Counted from the stretch's first letter, positions 34,376-43,821 are shown. The stretch: 64,000 bases of DNA from Larkinella sp. C7 (GCF_006149005.1 NZ_VBSL01000003.1:496001-560000), one strand, 5' to 3'. The notes: generated by a model not told the origin, from the sequence alone. Made by a program: numbers and translations.

Positions 34376-37300
34376 ATGAACAAGCTTCTACAATTGAGTA
34401 GTCAGGCCAGGCGCGTGATACTGTTTATCGGTATTTTCGGACTGGCTTGTTTGGCAAACGAAGCCAGGAGTCAGACTATTTCGGGGCGCATCACAGCGAC
34501 TGAAACCGGGGAAGCCCTGCCGGGTGTCAGTGTGGTGATTAAAGGCACGACGCAAGGCACCACAACGGACAATGCGGGGAAATACACCCTCAAACTGCCC
34601 GGTGCCAACGCTACCCTGGTGGTGAGTTTCATTGGATACCTCAAACAGGAAATTGCCGTGGGAGGGCGCTCGACCCTCGACATTGCCCTGGAAGTCGATA
34701 CCAAAGCCCTGGAAGAAGTGGTTGTCGTGGGGTATGGTACGCAGGAAAAAGTGAACCTGACCGGAGCTGTCGGGATTGCCGACAGCAAACGGCTTCAAAA
34801 CCGGCCGATTGCCTCGGTGGGTGAGGGGTTGCAGGGCGTGATTCCCAACCTGAACATTGGCGTTCGCAATGGCGACCCGGCCCAGCCCATCACCTTCAAC
34901 ATCCGGGGCTACGAGTCGATCAACGGCGGTTCTCCCCTCATCCTGGTCGACAACGTTCCGATGGACCTGAACCGGGTCAACCCCAACGACATCGAGAGCA
35001 TCAGTGTATTGAAAGATGCGTCTGCGGCCGCCGTTTATGGCGCGCGGGCGGCCTTCGGGGTGGTGCTGGTGACGACCAAAAGCGGGAAAAGCGGCAAGAT
35101 CAATGTCTCGCTGAACACGCAGTTTTCGCTGGCAAAACCCATTTTTAACATGGATGTCGTCACCGATCCCTACCAGTTTGTGCAGGCCCGGAACCAGGCC
35201 AACATTCGTTCAAGCGGGGTTCCCGCCTACGATGACGACATGGTGGCCGGAACGAAAGCCTTTTCGGAAAATCCGGCCACGGCACCCCAGTGGAAAGTGG
35301 TCAACGGCGTTCTCCGGTTTTATGGCTACAATGATTACCAGAACAGCATCATGACCGATTATGCGCCTACCAGCCAGCACGATCTGTCGGTTTCGGGCGG
35401 TACGGACAAGGCGCGGTACCTGGTGTCGCTCGGCTACTTTTCCAAAGACGGGTATCTGCGCTACAACAACGAGAAGTTCAAACGCTACAATATGTTGATG
35501 AAGGCGGATTTTGAAGTCAACGAGTGGCTGAAACTGGACAGCAAGGTGATCTTCAACTCCCAAAACAGCGACAAACCGCACTTCTACAACTGGGACGTCA
35601 ACATCAACTCGCTGGCGCGGGTCAACCCCATTGCGGCCATCCAATTTCCCGATCTGGAGTATTACATCACGCCGGGCGACCGTGAGAAATACGCACCCTA
35701 CATCGGGAAGTATTTCGGAGGGACCAACTTCTTTCCGTATCTGCTCGACGGCGGACGGACGACCTTCACCAACAACGATCTCTGGCTGACCCAGGGCGTC
35801 ACCCTGACGCCTTTGCGGGGCCTCAAAATCCGGTCCGATTTTTCCTACAACATTTTTAGCCGCAACTACCAGGACGTACAGAGCAAGGTCGACATTGTGG
35901 ATGCCAACCTGCTGGCGGCCAACCTGCTCAGCAACGGTTTTAGCGGTGACGACTGGATTCGGAACGAGAATGAATACAACCAGTATTACGTCTTCAACGC
36001 GTATGCCGAATACAAAGTCCCGTTGCCGACCAATCACAACCTGACGACGATGGTCGGCTTTAACCAGGAACGGGGGATCAACCGCTACACCGGAGCGCAG
36101 GCCCGGGCCCTGATTACGCCCCAGGTTATTGATCTGAATGCGACGACGGGAACGCAGCAGACCTTCGGCAGCAAGTCGCACGTAGCCTTGCGGGGTGCTT
36201 TTTACCGGCTGAATTACAATTACAAAGAGAAATACCTGATCGAATTCAATGGGCGCTACGACGGCACCTCCCGGTTTCCGAAAGACAGCCGGTTTGGCTT
36301 TTTTCCCTCCGTGTCGGCGGGCTGGCGGATCAGCAACGAAAAATTCATGGCCGGAACCGGAAGCTGGCTCGACAACCTGAAACTGCGCGCTTCATACGGA
36401 ACGCTGGGTAATCAGTTGCTGGGCACCAACTACTACCCGTATGTGGCCACGATGGGGACCGGACAGTCGCCGTACATGTTTACCAATGCCCTGATTCCGT
36501 TTGTGTCGGCGGCCGGCCTGGTCAGCCCGTCGCTGACGTGGGAAACCGTTATCTCCAAGAACATCGGTCTGGATGTGACGATGCTACGCGGACGGCTGGA
36601 TGCGTCCCTGGACGTGTATACCCGCGACACGAAAGACATGCTGATGGATGTGTCGTACCCGGCGATTCTGGGAACCGCGGCCCCGAAAGAAAATGCGGCC
36701 GATCTGCGGACCAACGGCTGGGAGTTGTCGCTGACCTGGCGGGATAAGTTCAAAAGCGACTGGAGCTACGATGTTACGCTGGCGTTGTCGGACTGGACGG
36801 CGGAGATTACCCGGTTCAATAACCCCACCGGCGCCCTGCCCAACAACAGCAACATTTACTACGTCGGTCAGAAGCTGGGCGAAATCTGGGGCTTTGAAAC
36901 CGCCGGTATTTTCCAGACAACGGACGAGGTAGCACAGGCTCCCAAGCAGACCAACATCGGGGCCAACTGGCGTCCGGGCGACATTCGCTACCAGGATCTG
37001 AACGGCGACGGCAACATCACATTTGGAAAGAATACACTCGGTGATCCCGGCGACCGAAAAGTGATCGGGAACACCACGCCCCGGTATTCGTTCGGGCTCA
37101 ACGGCGGGATTGGTTACAAGGGCGTTCGGCTGACGCTGTTCTTCCAGGGCATTGGCAAAAAAGACCACTGGCCAACGTCCGACAACTGGACCTGGTTTTT
37201 TCCCTACAACGCCGGACACGTTGAGAAATACTACATCACCGACACCTGGACGGAAGACAACCGGGATGCGTATTTTCCGGCGGCACACATTTCGACCAAT

Positions 37301-37564
37301 GACAAAAAGAACGTGCAGGTGCAGTCGCGGTATTTGCAAAGTGCAGCCTACGTCCGTCTGAAAAACATCACGTTGAGCTACGATTTACCCCAGGGCCTGA
37401 TGAAGAAAATCGGCGTTGGGAGGGCCCAGATTTTTGCAACGGGCATGAACTTGTGGGAATACACCAAAATGCGGAAACCGCTCGATCCCGAGACGATTCA
37501 GTCAGCCGCCATCGAATATCCGATGCAGCGCATTTCTACGCTGGGGCTCAATGTTTCCTTTTAA
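34376..37564 (+). CDS. SusC/RagA-family TonB-dependent transporter (second pair)
   Basis: A 1062-residue outer-membrane transporter. The signal MNKLLQLSSQARRVILFIGI ends near EARS before QTISG. The carboxypeptidase-regulatory-like domain (ISGRITATETGEALPGVSVV) leads to the SusC box LEEVVVVGYGTQEKVNLTG, then a plug (NIRGYESINGGSPLILVDNV; ARAAFGVVLVTTKSGK) and a barrel with a C-terminal LNVSF. The matching SusD gene begins 23 nt after the stop, so they are co-transcribed. No glycoside hydrolase is adjacent on the plus strand, so the substrate cannot be inferred; the upstream esterase is on the other strand. Confidence 0.95.
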   Translation: MNKLLQLSSQARRVILFIGIFGLACLANEARSQTISGRITATETGEALPGVSVVIKGTTQGTTTDNAGKYTLKLPGANATLVVSFIGYLKQEIAVGGRSTLDIALEVDTKALEEVVVVGYGTQEKVNLTGAVGIADSKRLQNRPIASVGEGLQGVIPNLNIGVRNGDPAQPITFNIRGYESINGGSPLILVDNVPMDLNRVNPNDIESISVLKDASAAAVYGARAAFGVVLVTTKSGKSGKINVSLNTQFSLAKPIFNMDVVTDPYQFVQARNQANIRSSGVPAYDDDMVAGTKAFSENPATAPQWKVVNGVLRFYGYNDYQNSIMTDYAPTSQHDLSVSGGTDKARYLVSLGYFSKDGYLRYNNEKFKRYNMLMKADFEVNEWLKLDSKVIFNSQNSDKPHFYNWDVNINSLARVNPIAAIQFPDLEYYITPGDREKYAPYIGKYFGGTNFFPYLLDGGRTTFTNNDLWLTQGVTLTPLRGLKIRSDFSYNIFSRNYQDVQSKVDIVDANLLAANLLSNGFSGDDWIRNENEYNQYYVFNAYAEYKVPLPTNHNLTTMVGFNQERGINRYTGAQARALITPQVIDLNATTGTQQTFGSKSHVALRGAFYRLNYNYKEKYLIEFNGRYDGTSRFPKDSRFGFFPSVSAGWRISNEKFMAGTGSWLDNLKLRASYGTLGNQLLGTNYYPYVATMGTGQSPYMFTNALIPFVSAAGLVSPSLTWETVISKNIGLDVTMLRGRLDASLDVYTRDTKDMLMDVSYPAILGTAAPKENAADLRTNGWELSLTWRDKFKSDWSYDVTLALSDWTAEITRFNNPTGALPNNSNIYYVGQKLGEIWGFETAGIFQTTDEVAQAPKQTNIGANWRPGDIRYQDLNGDGNITFGKNTLGDPGDRKVIGNTTPRYSFGLNGGIGYKGVRLTLFFQGIGKKDHWPTSDNWTWFFPYNAGHVEKYYITDTWTEDNRDAYFPAAHISTNDKKNVQVQSRYLQSAAYVRLKNITLSYDLPQGLMKKIGVGRAQIFATGMNLWEYTKMRKPLDPETIQSAAIEYPMQRISTLGLNVSF

Positions 37565-37586
37565 TGACCGATAAACGACGATCAAT

Positions 37587-39362
37587 ATGAAAAAATATAG
37601 CATTTTATCCGGCTTTTTCGTGGTTGCCGCCTTTCTGTTCAGCGGTTGCAATGACGAGTTTCTTGAACGATATCCACTGGATCGCATCACGAACCAGACG
37701 TTCTGGAACACCGAAAATGACCTGCGGGTCTACAACAACAGCCTGTATGACCTGGCGCGGAACGACGACAACGTCCCGATTTTACACGGTCATTACAACG
37801 GCTTCGACAGCCACTGGGCGAGCATCTGGTTCCAGGATGAATTTGCCGACAACATGGCACCCCGACATGCCCGGCACAATCTTTTCCAGCAGGTGCGCTC
37901 CGGAAAACACACCATTCCGACCGACCCCCAGCAGTTTGGCTACAAAGGCTGGAATTTCGTGCGGGCCATCAACGTCGGTTTGGCCAATTATGACAAAGCT
38001 GCGGTTGCTCAGGCGATTAAAGACCGCTACATTGCCGAGGCCCGGCTTTTTAGAGGGTGGTTTTACGCCGAGAAAGTGTCGAAATTTGGGGATGCGCCGT
38101 TTGTGGACAAAGAACTCAACGTAGACTCCCCCGAACTGAATGCCGCCCGAACACCCCGCGAAGAGGTGATGAACAAAGTGCTGGAAGACCTCAATTTTGC
38201 TTCTACTAAACTGCCCGATAGCTGGGGCGACGGCAACGCGCCGGGTCGTCTGAACCGCTGGTGTGCGTTGCTGGTGAAGTCGCGGGTTTGTTTGTTCGAA
38301 GGCACCTGGCGCAAATACCACGGCGGCACCGACCCCACCAAATGGCTCCAGGAAGCGGCCAATGCGTCGAAAGAATTAATGGACAAAGGCCCGTACCGGT
38401 TGTATAGCACGGGCAACCCGCAAACCGACTACAACGCCTACCACCGCGTGCTGAATCTGGCGGGCAATCCGGAAGTGATGTACTGGCGGAAATACCAGTT
38501 GGGGGTGTTTACCAACCACGTGCAGTCGTATTTTGAATACGCCGGGGGAGCCACCAAAAGCCTGGTGGAAGACTATCTCTGTACGGATGGGCTGCCCATC
38601 ACGCTCTCTCCGCTCTACAAAGGCGACGATAAAATTGAAGACGTTTTCGAAAACCGGGACCCGCGTCTGCGCCAGACCGTCTTGCACCCGGAAGACGCAG
38701 CCAAATACAAATACCATTTGGCCGACGGGCGTCCGTATCCCCGAATTCAGGGCATGGAAGGCGGGTATGTGTCGACGACGGGCTACCACATCATCAAGCA
38801 TTACAATGCGGATGACATGATCGGAAAAGCGTTCGATACTGCCGAATCGCCCGCCATTATTCTGCGTTTTGCCGAAGCCTTGCTGAACTACGCCGAAGCC
38901 CAGGCCGAACTGGGGAAAATCACCCAGGCCGACCTCGACCTCAGCATCAACAAACTGCGCGACCGTGTGGGCATGGCGCACCTGGAAATGGGAAAAGTGC
39001 CCGTCGACCCGCGTTACACGGCGGACGGAATCTCTCCGCTGATTGCCGAAATCCGGCGGGAACGGCGCATCGAACTGTTCATGGAAGGCTTCCGCTACAA
39101 TGACCTCAAACGCTGGAAACAGGGCAAAAAACTGCTCATTCCGACGCTGGGAATCCGCTGGGACGCTGCCGCGATTGCCCGCTATCCAAAGGCCAACATC
39201 AAAACCGCCGTTGATCCGGTCTCCAAAAAAACCTACATCGATGTGTATCAGGGAACGGATTGGGCCAACCCGGTTTTCGACGAAACCAAGCACTATTTGT
39301 GGCCCATACCGCTGAACACCCTGGCCCAGAACCCGGCCATCAAGCAAAATCCGGGCTGGTAA
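37587..39362 (+). CDS. SusD/RagB-family lipoprotein (second pair)
   Basis: A 591-residue SusD-like lipoprotein. The signal MKKYSILSGFFVVAAFLFSG ends in a lipobox with Cys21, followed by the hallmark NDEFLERYPLDRITNQTFW. The helical core includes IAEARLFRGWFYAEKVSKFG and PGRLNRWCALLVKSRVCLFE. The C-terminal SusD region includes AIILRFAEALLNYAEAQAEL, EIRRERRIELFMEGFRYNDL and YLWPIPLNTLAQNP. Longer than the first SusD by about 70 residues, it fits RagB-type members. It is the partner of the upstream susC. The transcript ends at a perfect palindrome 22 nt downstream. Confidence 0.95.
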   Translation: MKKYSILSGFFVVAAFLFSGCNDEFLERYPLDRITNQTFWNTENDLRVYNNSLYDLARNDDNVPILHGHYNGFDSHWASIWFQDEFADNMAPRHARHNLFQQVRSGKHTIPTDPQQFGYKGWNFVRAINVGLANYDKAAVAQAIKDRYIAEARLFRGWFYAEKVSKFGDAPFVDKELNVDSPELNAARTPREEVMNKVLEDLNFASTKLPDSWGDGNAPGRLNRWCALLVKSRVCLFEGTWRKYHGGTDPTKWLQEAANASKELMDKGPYRLYSTGNPQTDYNAYHRVLNLAGNPEVMYWRKYQLGVFTNHVQSYFEYAGGATKSLVEDYLCTDGLPITLSPLYKGDDKIEDVFENRDPRLRQTVLHPEDAAKYKYHLADGRPYPRIQGMEGGYVSTTGYHIIKHYNADDMIGKAFDTAESPAIILRFAEALLNYAEAQAELGKITQADLDLSINKLRDRVGMAHLEMGKVPVDPRYTADGISPLIAEIRRERRIELFMEGFRYNDLKRWKQGKKLLIPTLGIRWDAAAIARYPKANIKTAVDPVSKKTYIDVYQGTDWANPVFDETKHYLWPIPLNTLAQNPAIKQNPGW

Positions 39363-39383
39363 GCGGGCTTATTTGATCGCAAT

Positions 39384-39431
39384 ACGAGCAACCGGCCGGG
39401 CGTCTGATCAGACGCCCGGCCGGTTGCTCGT
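39384..39431. terminator. Perfect 48-bp palindrome (bidirectional terminator)
   Basis: ACGAGCAACCGGCCGGGCGT at the left end begins a sequence that reads identically on both strands for 48 bp, centred on TGATCA at 39405-39410. Transcribed from either side it would fold into a long GC-rich stem. It lies between two convergent genes and touches the stop codon of the minus-strand one. There is no clear U-tract. Confidence 0.8.
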
Positions 39432-40534
39432 CAGGCCTTCCCGCCCGAATAGACCAGATACTCGATGAGCAACGCCAGCGAATGCGCTTCACAGGTCCAG
39501 TCCATCCGAACCAGCCGGGATTGCGCCATGCGGTTGAGAAGCGGGTTTTGGGAGGCCGTCAACATCCCGGCAATGAAAAAGGAATAATCCCGGATGTCGG
39601 TTTCGGGAATGGTCTGAACGTCGATGCGGGGCGGTTTTTCGCCCAGTTGCAGTAGGGAAGTCGAGACAATGACCTGATCCATCACCGGCAAACCGTCTTC
39701 CAGCATCTGGTAGGCATCCCGAATGAGCGGTTCTCGAATCGACTCCAGCGATTCCGGTCGAAAAGCCGCCAGCAAACCGGCTACGTGGTACAGAATGAGC
39801 GTGGCGCGCGGATACGAATGCGAACACCGGAACGGCTCCTGCCGGTACCGCCCCGTTTCGATGACCGACCGGATGAATGCCAGGCTGTCGTCATCGTGCT
39901 GGTTGAGCGGCAACTGGTATTGAAAAATGCAGAAAAGCAGGTTGCACAACACACTCGCGTCGAACTCAACGGGCATATTTTTACCAAACCAGGTCGAATA
40001 GGCCCGGAGGTTGACATAATCGGCGTAGGTGTCTTCCACTTGCCGGGTTGCCAGGTTGGCGTGTTCCGTCAGTTTGTGTTTCAGCCAAAGCAAATCCTCG
40101 CGCGACGGATTGCTGGTGAGGTAGACCATCGCCGTATCGTCGGCATCGTCGGGCAGCCGGAAGTGGTCGATGCGGTGGAGCAGGTGCCCGTTGGGAAAGT
40201 GTCCCGACGGTTGTCCTCGTTTCGGTGTTTTGTAAAAATTGTAGGTTTTTAAACCGTCTTTGTTCTGAAAATCAGGATAGTGCTGAATGGCTTCTTGAAC
40301 GATGCCGTCCACTTTTTCCTGAGAAACCGCTGCGAGCTTCGGCCGGATCTGTTGCAGGGTAAACACCGTAATGGCCGTAAAAAACACGTTGGTATCCGGT
40401 CGGTTGTAGCCCATCAGCAGCGGGTTTCGCCGGTAAGAAGGCAAAAGTCCCGGTGGAAAAAACGGATTGTTTTCCGACTGAAGGGCCGAAATCCGGTGGA
40501 GTAGGTGTTCAATCAGGGCGTCGCGGTCAGGCAT
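39431..40534 (-). CDS. Uncharacterised 367-residue protein, possible alpha/alpha-toroid fold
   Basis: I do not recognise a named family. The protein has no signal peptide and no membrane span. It is rich in helical, aromatic-containing segments (VFFTAITVFTLQQIRPKLAA, ATLILYHVAGLLAAF, SFFIAGMLTASQNPLLNRMA). A DDADDTAMVYL stretch near residue 130 recalls acidic motifs of terpene-cyclase and prenyltransferase-like alpha/alpha toroids, and the last lines (DWTCEAHSLALLIEYL) also fit a helical repeat. The size is about right for such a domain. The fold idea is weak. The gene stands alone between convergent susD and a divergent lipoprotein gene. Confidence 0.75.
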   Translation of the reverse strand: MPDRDALIEHLLHRISALQSENNPFFPPGLLPSYRRNPLLMGYNRPDTNVFFTAITVFTLQQIRPKLAAVSQEKVDGIVQEAIQHYPDFQNKDGLKTYNFYKTPKRGQPSGHFPNGHLLHRIDHFRLPDDADDTAMVYLTSNPSREDLLWLKHKLTEHANLATRQVEDTYADYVNLRAYSTWFGKNMPVEFDASVLCNLLFCIFQYQLPLNQHDDDSLAFIRSVIETGRYRQEPFRCSHSYPRATLILYHVAGLLAAFRPESLESIREPLIRDAYQMLEDGLPVMDQVIVSTSLLQLGEKPPRIDVQTIPETDIRDYSFFIAGMLTASQNPLLNRMAQSRLVRMDWTCEAHSLALLIEYLVYSGGKA

Positions 40535-40704
40535 GATTCACAAAAATACGGCAACTCCCATCAAATTTACGAGCTGATGGTTCGGGTTCTGTTCATAATT
40601 CAGAAAAGGAGCCTCTTACATTCTTTTTTCCTTTCATCCGGTAACTTCTTGCAACCACCCGGCCTTCTCCGTAGTTTCGTCTATACGATAGCGCTTTCCA
40701 GCTC

Positions 40705-41319
40705 ATGACACCATTTCGAAAACACAGCATTTTACGCCGGGTGAAAGACATCACCCTCAGCACCACTCTGAGCATTGCATTGCTGAACGGCACGGTGCTT
40801 TTGCAAAGTTGTGGTGGTTCCAATGACTCGGAAACGGAACAATCCGACCGGGTGGAGTCTTCGGACCAGTTCGGAAAAGGCGTTCGGACGTATATCACCG
40901 AAACCAGTCCGGGTAATTTCAAAATTACGGATGAGGTTCAGGTCGATCCGAAACAGGCCGGTGCCATTGTCAATTACGCCGATGGTCATCGCGACACCCT
41001 GAGCGTTCAGGCGGCCAAGCGGCTGGTACAGTCCGATTCGTCGACGAGCCGGTATTTTAACAACCCATCGACCTACCACCACGGCAGCGGTTTGTCCAGC
41101 GTCTTGCTCTGGGGCAGTCTGGGCTACATGCTTGGCCGGTCGACGACGCCCCGGTTTTCCAACGAACAACAATACCGCTCCGGCGTCTACAACAGTCCGC
41201 AGACCTACGAACGCGCCAACCGGGTCGGCAGCACCATAACCAGCTCGCGAATCAGCCGCCCATCTGGTGGCCGCAGCGGCTTTTTCGGCGGTGGTCGTTC
41301 ACGCGGAGCGTCATCGTAA
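40705..41319 (+). CDS. Hypothetical lipoprotein with Gly/Ser-rich tail
   Basis: A 204-residue protein with an N-terminal signal (ITLSTTLSIALLNGTVLLQ) and a lipobox-like QSC cysteine at residue 36, followed by an acidic linker (GGSNDSETEQSDRVES). The middle (GNFKITDEVQVDPKQAGAIV) looks beta-rich. A short hydrophobic, glycine-bearing segment GLSSVLLWGSLGYMLGRST follows, and the end is rich in R, S and G (GGRSGFFGGGRSRGASS). I do not recognise the family. The basic leader before the hydrophobic stretch is long (MTPFRKHSILRRVKD), consistent with export. Confidence 0.75.
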   Translation: MTPFRKHSILRRVKDITLSTTLSIALLNGTVLLQSCGGSNDSETEQSDRVESSDQFGKGVRTYITETSPGNFKITDEVQVDPKQAGAIVNYADGHRDTLSVQAAKRLVQSDSSTSRYFNNPSTYHHGSGLSSVLLWGSLGYMLGRSTTPRFSNEQQYRSGVYNSPQTYERANRVGSTITSSRISRPSGGRSGFFGGGRSRGASS

Positions 41320-41336
41320 TTAGGAAAACGAGGAAA

Positions 41337-41410
41337 GAAGAGAGACAAAAGAATAAAGAAAGCGGATGCTCCTTTTGCGGGGTCTCTATTCTCTTGTCTT
41401 TTCTCTCTTC
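41337..41410. repeat. Imperfect hairpin, GAGACAAGAGA family
   Basis: GAAGAGAGACAAAAGAATA (41337-41355) pairs with the pyrimidine-rich stretch at 41387-41410, which contains a 5-nt extra loop. It lies between two plus-strand lipoprotein genes and belongs with the purine/pyrimidine hairpins at 28264, 43760 and 58725. Confidence 0.6.
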
Positions 41411-41437
41411 CCTTTGATGAATCACAACCTGAATTCT

Positions 41438-41998
41438 ATGAAAAAAACGTTTATCTACAGTGCGCTGTTGGCGACAGTGCTTTCTTTAAACGCCTGTCAG
41501 AGTCAACAACAAACGTCGGAGGCAACCACCCCGGCCGATACCTCCGAAATTCTCCCGAACCGGGCCGATTCGCAACTGGAAGTGCCGGTGAGCGACTGGC
41601 TGGAAAAGCTTGTGGGGCCGGAAGACGGGCTGTTTCGGGGCGTCAACCTGGGCGATGCCGTGTCCGTGGTGAAAGAAAAGGAAACGCTGGAGCCTTTCGA
41701 AGAAGATGCTGCCCACGTTGGCTACACCCTCGACTATCCGAATCTGGAATCGACGGATATTCAGTATTTTCTGGATAAAGATAAAAAAGTCATCCGCATC
41801 GACGTCGACATTTATCTCAATAACCGGACGTCGGTCGATACGCATCTGAAGGAATTGACGGCCTATTTCACCCAAAAATACGGTACTCCGGTTCAGCAAA
41901 CCTGGAGTGCTGCCGGAAACCGGATCACGCTGACGGATGTTTCCAAAGGCAAAGACTTTGGCTTGAAGCTGACGTTTGGAGGGAAATCGAATGCGTAG
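41438..41998 (+). CDS. Hypothetical lipoprotein
   Basis: A 186-residue protein. The start at MKKTFIYSALLATVLSLNAC (ATG 41438) gives a lipobox with Cys20; an upstream in-frame ATG lies inside the hairpin. After a low-complexity linker (QSQQQTSEATTPADTSE) the domain contains VSDWLEKLVGPEDGLFRGVN, GYTLDYPNLESTDIQYFLD and KVIRIDVDIYLNN, then YFTQKYGTPVQQ. This pattern, a strand-rich domain reading like a small periplasmic stability or binding module, is not one I can name. The stop codon ends at the base before the meaB stop codon. Confidence 0.75.
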   Translation: MKKTFIYSALLATVLSLNACQSQQQTSEATTPADTSEILPNRADSQLEVPVSDWLEKLVGPEDGLFRGVNLGDAVSVVKEKETLEPFEEDAAHVGYTLDYPNLESTDIQYFLDKDKKVIRIDVDIYLNNRTSVDTHLKELTAYFTQKYGTPVQQTWSAAGNRITLTDVSKGKDFGLKLTFGGKSNA

Positions 41999-42973
41999 TC
42001 AAGGTTGATCCAACAGCAGCCGGGCGCCTTGCAGTGGCAAAACCGCCCCTTTCCGAACGGCATCTTCCACGTCGGCCAGTCGTTCACGCAGCCCCGGCTG
42101 GTTGTAAAACCGGTTTTCCAACTGCTGGCGGATGGTGCTGTGCAGCCAGTCGAGGTTCTGCTGTTGCCGGTTTTGGTCGCGGTGGCCGTTTTGGGTGAGC
42201 CGCGTTTGATGATCGGTGATGATAGTCCAGAGGTCGGCAATTCCCTGATTCTGGAGGGCTGAACAGGTCAAAACCGGTGGCGTCCAACTGGTGGAAGCGG
42301 GCGGGAAGAGGTGAAGGGCGTTCTGGTAGTCGAGTCGGGCGCGTTCGGCTGCGGCTGCGTTGTCGCCGTCGGCTTTGGTGATCGCAATGGCGTCGGCGAG
42401 TTCCATGATGCCGCGTTTCATGCCCTGCAGTTCGTCGCCCGCACCGGCCAGCATGAGCAGCAGAAAGAAATCGACCATGCCGTGTACCAGCGTCTCGGAT
42501 TGCCCCACGCCCACGGTTTCGATCAGAATTACCTCAAAACCAGCCGCTTCGCAGAGCAGCATCGTCTCCCGGGTTTTGTTGGCGACACCGCCCAGCGAAC
42601 CGCCCGAAGGCGTCGGACGGATGTAGGCCCGTGGGTCCATCGACAGCGTTTCCATGCGGGTCTTGTCGCCCAGAATGCTGCCGTGCGACCGTTGACTGGT
42701 TGGGTCGATGGCCAAAACCGCCACTTTTTTACCGGAATCCGTGAGGTGCTTGCCAAAGGCTTCGATGAAGGTACTTTTGCCGACGCCCGGCACGCCCGTA
42801 ATCCCGATCCGCACCGACTGCCCCGTTTGCGGCAACACCTGCTCCAAAACTGCCAATGCCAAAGCCTGATCGCTCTCCAACTGACTCTCCACCAGCGTAA
42901 TGGCACGGCTGAGAACCAGTCGGTCGCCAGCGCGAATGCCGGCAATGTAGTGATCGGGCGGGAGTCGGCGCAT
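41999..42973 (-). CDS. meaB: Methylmalonyl-CoA mutase-associated GTPase MeaB
   Basis: A 324-residue G3E-type GTPase that guards methylmalonyl-CoA mutase by gating B12 loading and rescuing inactivated cofactor. The start MRRLPPDHYIAGIRAGDRLV (ATG complement at 42971-42973) is the canonical MeaB beginning; the frame runs to 43024. Walker A is GVPGVGKST (60-68). Other marks are VLAIDPTSQRSHGSILGDKT, RPTPSGGSLGGVANKTRE, EVILIETVGVGQSE (switch) and AITKADGDN (base-specificity NKxD-like). No mutase gene lies in the window. It is followed on the left with zero spacing by the convergent lipoprotein gene. Confidence 0.95.
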   Translation of the reverse strand: MRRLPPDHYIAGIRAGDRLVLSRAITLVESQLESDQALALAVLEQVLPQTGQSVRIGITGVPGVGKSTFIEAFGKHLTDSGKKVAVLAIDPTSQRSHGSILGDKTRMETLSMDPRAYIRPTPSGGSLGGVANKTRETMLLCEAAGFEVILIETVGVGQSETLVHGMVDFFLLLMLAGAGDELQGMKRGIMELADAIAITKADGDNAAAAERARLDYQNALHLFPPASTSWTPPVLTCSALQNQGIADLWTIITDHQTRLTQNGHRDQNRQQQNLDWLHSTIRQQLENRFYNQPGLRERLADVEDAVRKGAVLPLQGARLLLDQP

Positions 42974-42980
42974 GGTGGTA

Positions 42981-43057
42981 AAGTATAAAGAGTAGAGAAG
43001 TGAGAATAGAGAGAAACCGGACAAGAGCGTCTTTACTCTCTTGTCTTTCGTCTCAAG
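42981..43057. repeat. Purine/pyrimidine-asymmetric intergenic repeat
   Basis: The gap between ispD and meaB contains a purine-rich left part (AAAGAGTAGAGAAGTGAGAA) and a pyrimidine-rich right part (CTTTACTCTCTTGTCTTTCG) carrying the same words as the clear hairpins at 28264 and 43760. Pairing here is imperfect, so it may be a decayed member. Confidence 0.5.
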
Positions 43058-43058
43058 T

Positions 43059-43739
43059 CTACGCCATTGAGCGTATTTTCAGTTCTGAAATCTCCAAATC
43101 TTCGGGCGTTGTGATCTTGATGTTGTCGTAAGAACCGTCGATGAGCGTAATCGGATACCCGGCATACTCCACCACACTGGCGCAGTCGGTAAAAAAAGAC
43201 TGTTCCGAGGCCCGGAAAGCGTCTCTGAAAAGAGCCAGTTGAAACGTTTGGGGCGTCTGAATCAGCCGGTAACTCGTCCGGTCGACGGCCTGGCTGCTGC
43301 CATCGGGCTGAACCAGCCGAACCGAATCTTTCAAGGGGACACAGGCAACGGCGCTCCCCGTTCGTTCGGCGGTTTCGAAACCGGAACGGATCAGTTCTGG
43401 CGTCACAAAAGGACGAACGCCGTCGTGAACGGCCACCAGACCGTCGGCTGCCCGAATTTGTTCCAGCCCGTTCCGAACCGACTGAAACCGTGTCTTTCCG
43501 CCCGGAATGACTAAAACCGCTTCGTCAAATTGATAGTGACGGCAGAGGTCTTCCCAAACCGGAATCTGTTCGGCCGGTAAAACCACCAGAATGTGTACAG
43601 CAGAAGAATAAACACGAAACCGCCGGATGGTGTGCATCAGAATGGGCAAACCGCCAATCGGCAGAAACTGCTTCGGCATATTCACGCCCATCCGGCTGCC
43701 ACTCCCTCCGGCGACAATGATGACGTAATGGTTACGCAT
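43059..43739 (-). CDS. ispD: 2-C-methyl-D-erythritol 4-phosphate cytidylyltransferase
   Basis: A 226-residue IspD, the third step of the MEP isoprenoid pathway (CTP plus MEP to CDP-ME). The nucleotide-binding start is VIIVAGGSGSRMGVNMPKQF with the conserved Gly-rich loop, Arg and Lys. Further marks are VLVIPGGKTRFQSVRNGLEQ, VAVHDGVRPFVTPELI, ACVPLKDSVR and DRTSYRLIQTPQTFQLALF, ending NIKITTPEDLEISE. The length matches the family. It is on the minus strand between queA and meaB, separated from each by purine/pyrimidine hairpins, so it is likely an independent unit. Confidence 0.95.
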   Translation of the reverse strand: MRNHYVIIVAGGSGSRMGVNMPKQFLPIGGLPILMHTIRRFRVYSSAVHILVVLPAEQIPVWEDLCRHYQFDEAVLVIPGGKTRFQSVRNGLEQIRAADGLVAVHDGVRPFVTPELIRSGFETAERTGSAVACVPLKDSVRLVQPDGSSQAVDRTSYRLIQTPQTFQLALFRDAFRASEQSFFTDCASVVEYAGYPITLIDGSYDNIKITTPEDLEISELKIRSMA

Positions 43740-43759
43740 GGAACGAGAATAAAGAAAAA

Positions 43760-43806
43760 AGACAAGAGCATAAAGACCTATCTGTCAAGTCTTTACTCTC
43801 TTGTCT
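43760..43806. terminator. 18-bp hairpin, GAGACAAGAGA family
   Basis: AGACAAGAGCATAAAGAC (43760-43777) pairs with GTCTTTACTCTCTTGTCT (43789-43806) with two mismatches and an 11-nt loop. It lies between queA and ispD on the same strand and could act as an attenuator or terminator for queA. Confidence 0.65.
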
Positions 43807-43821
43807 CACGTCTCTGGTCTA

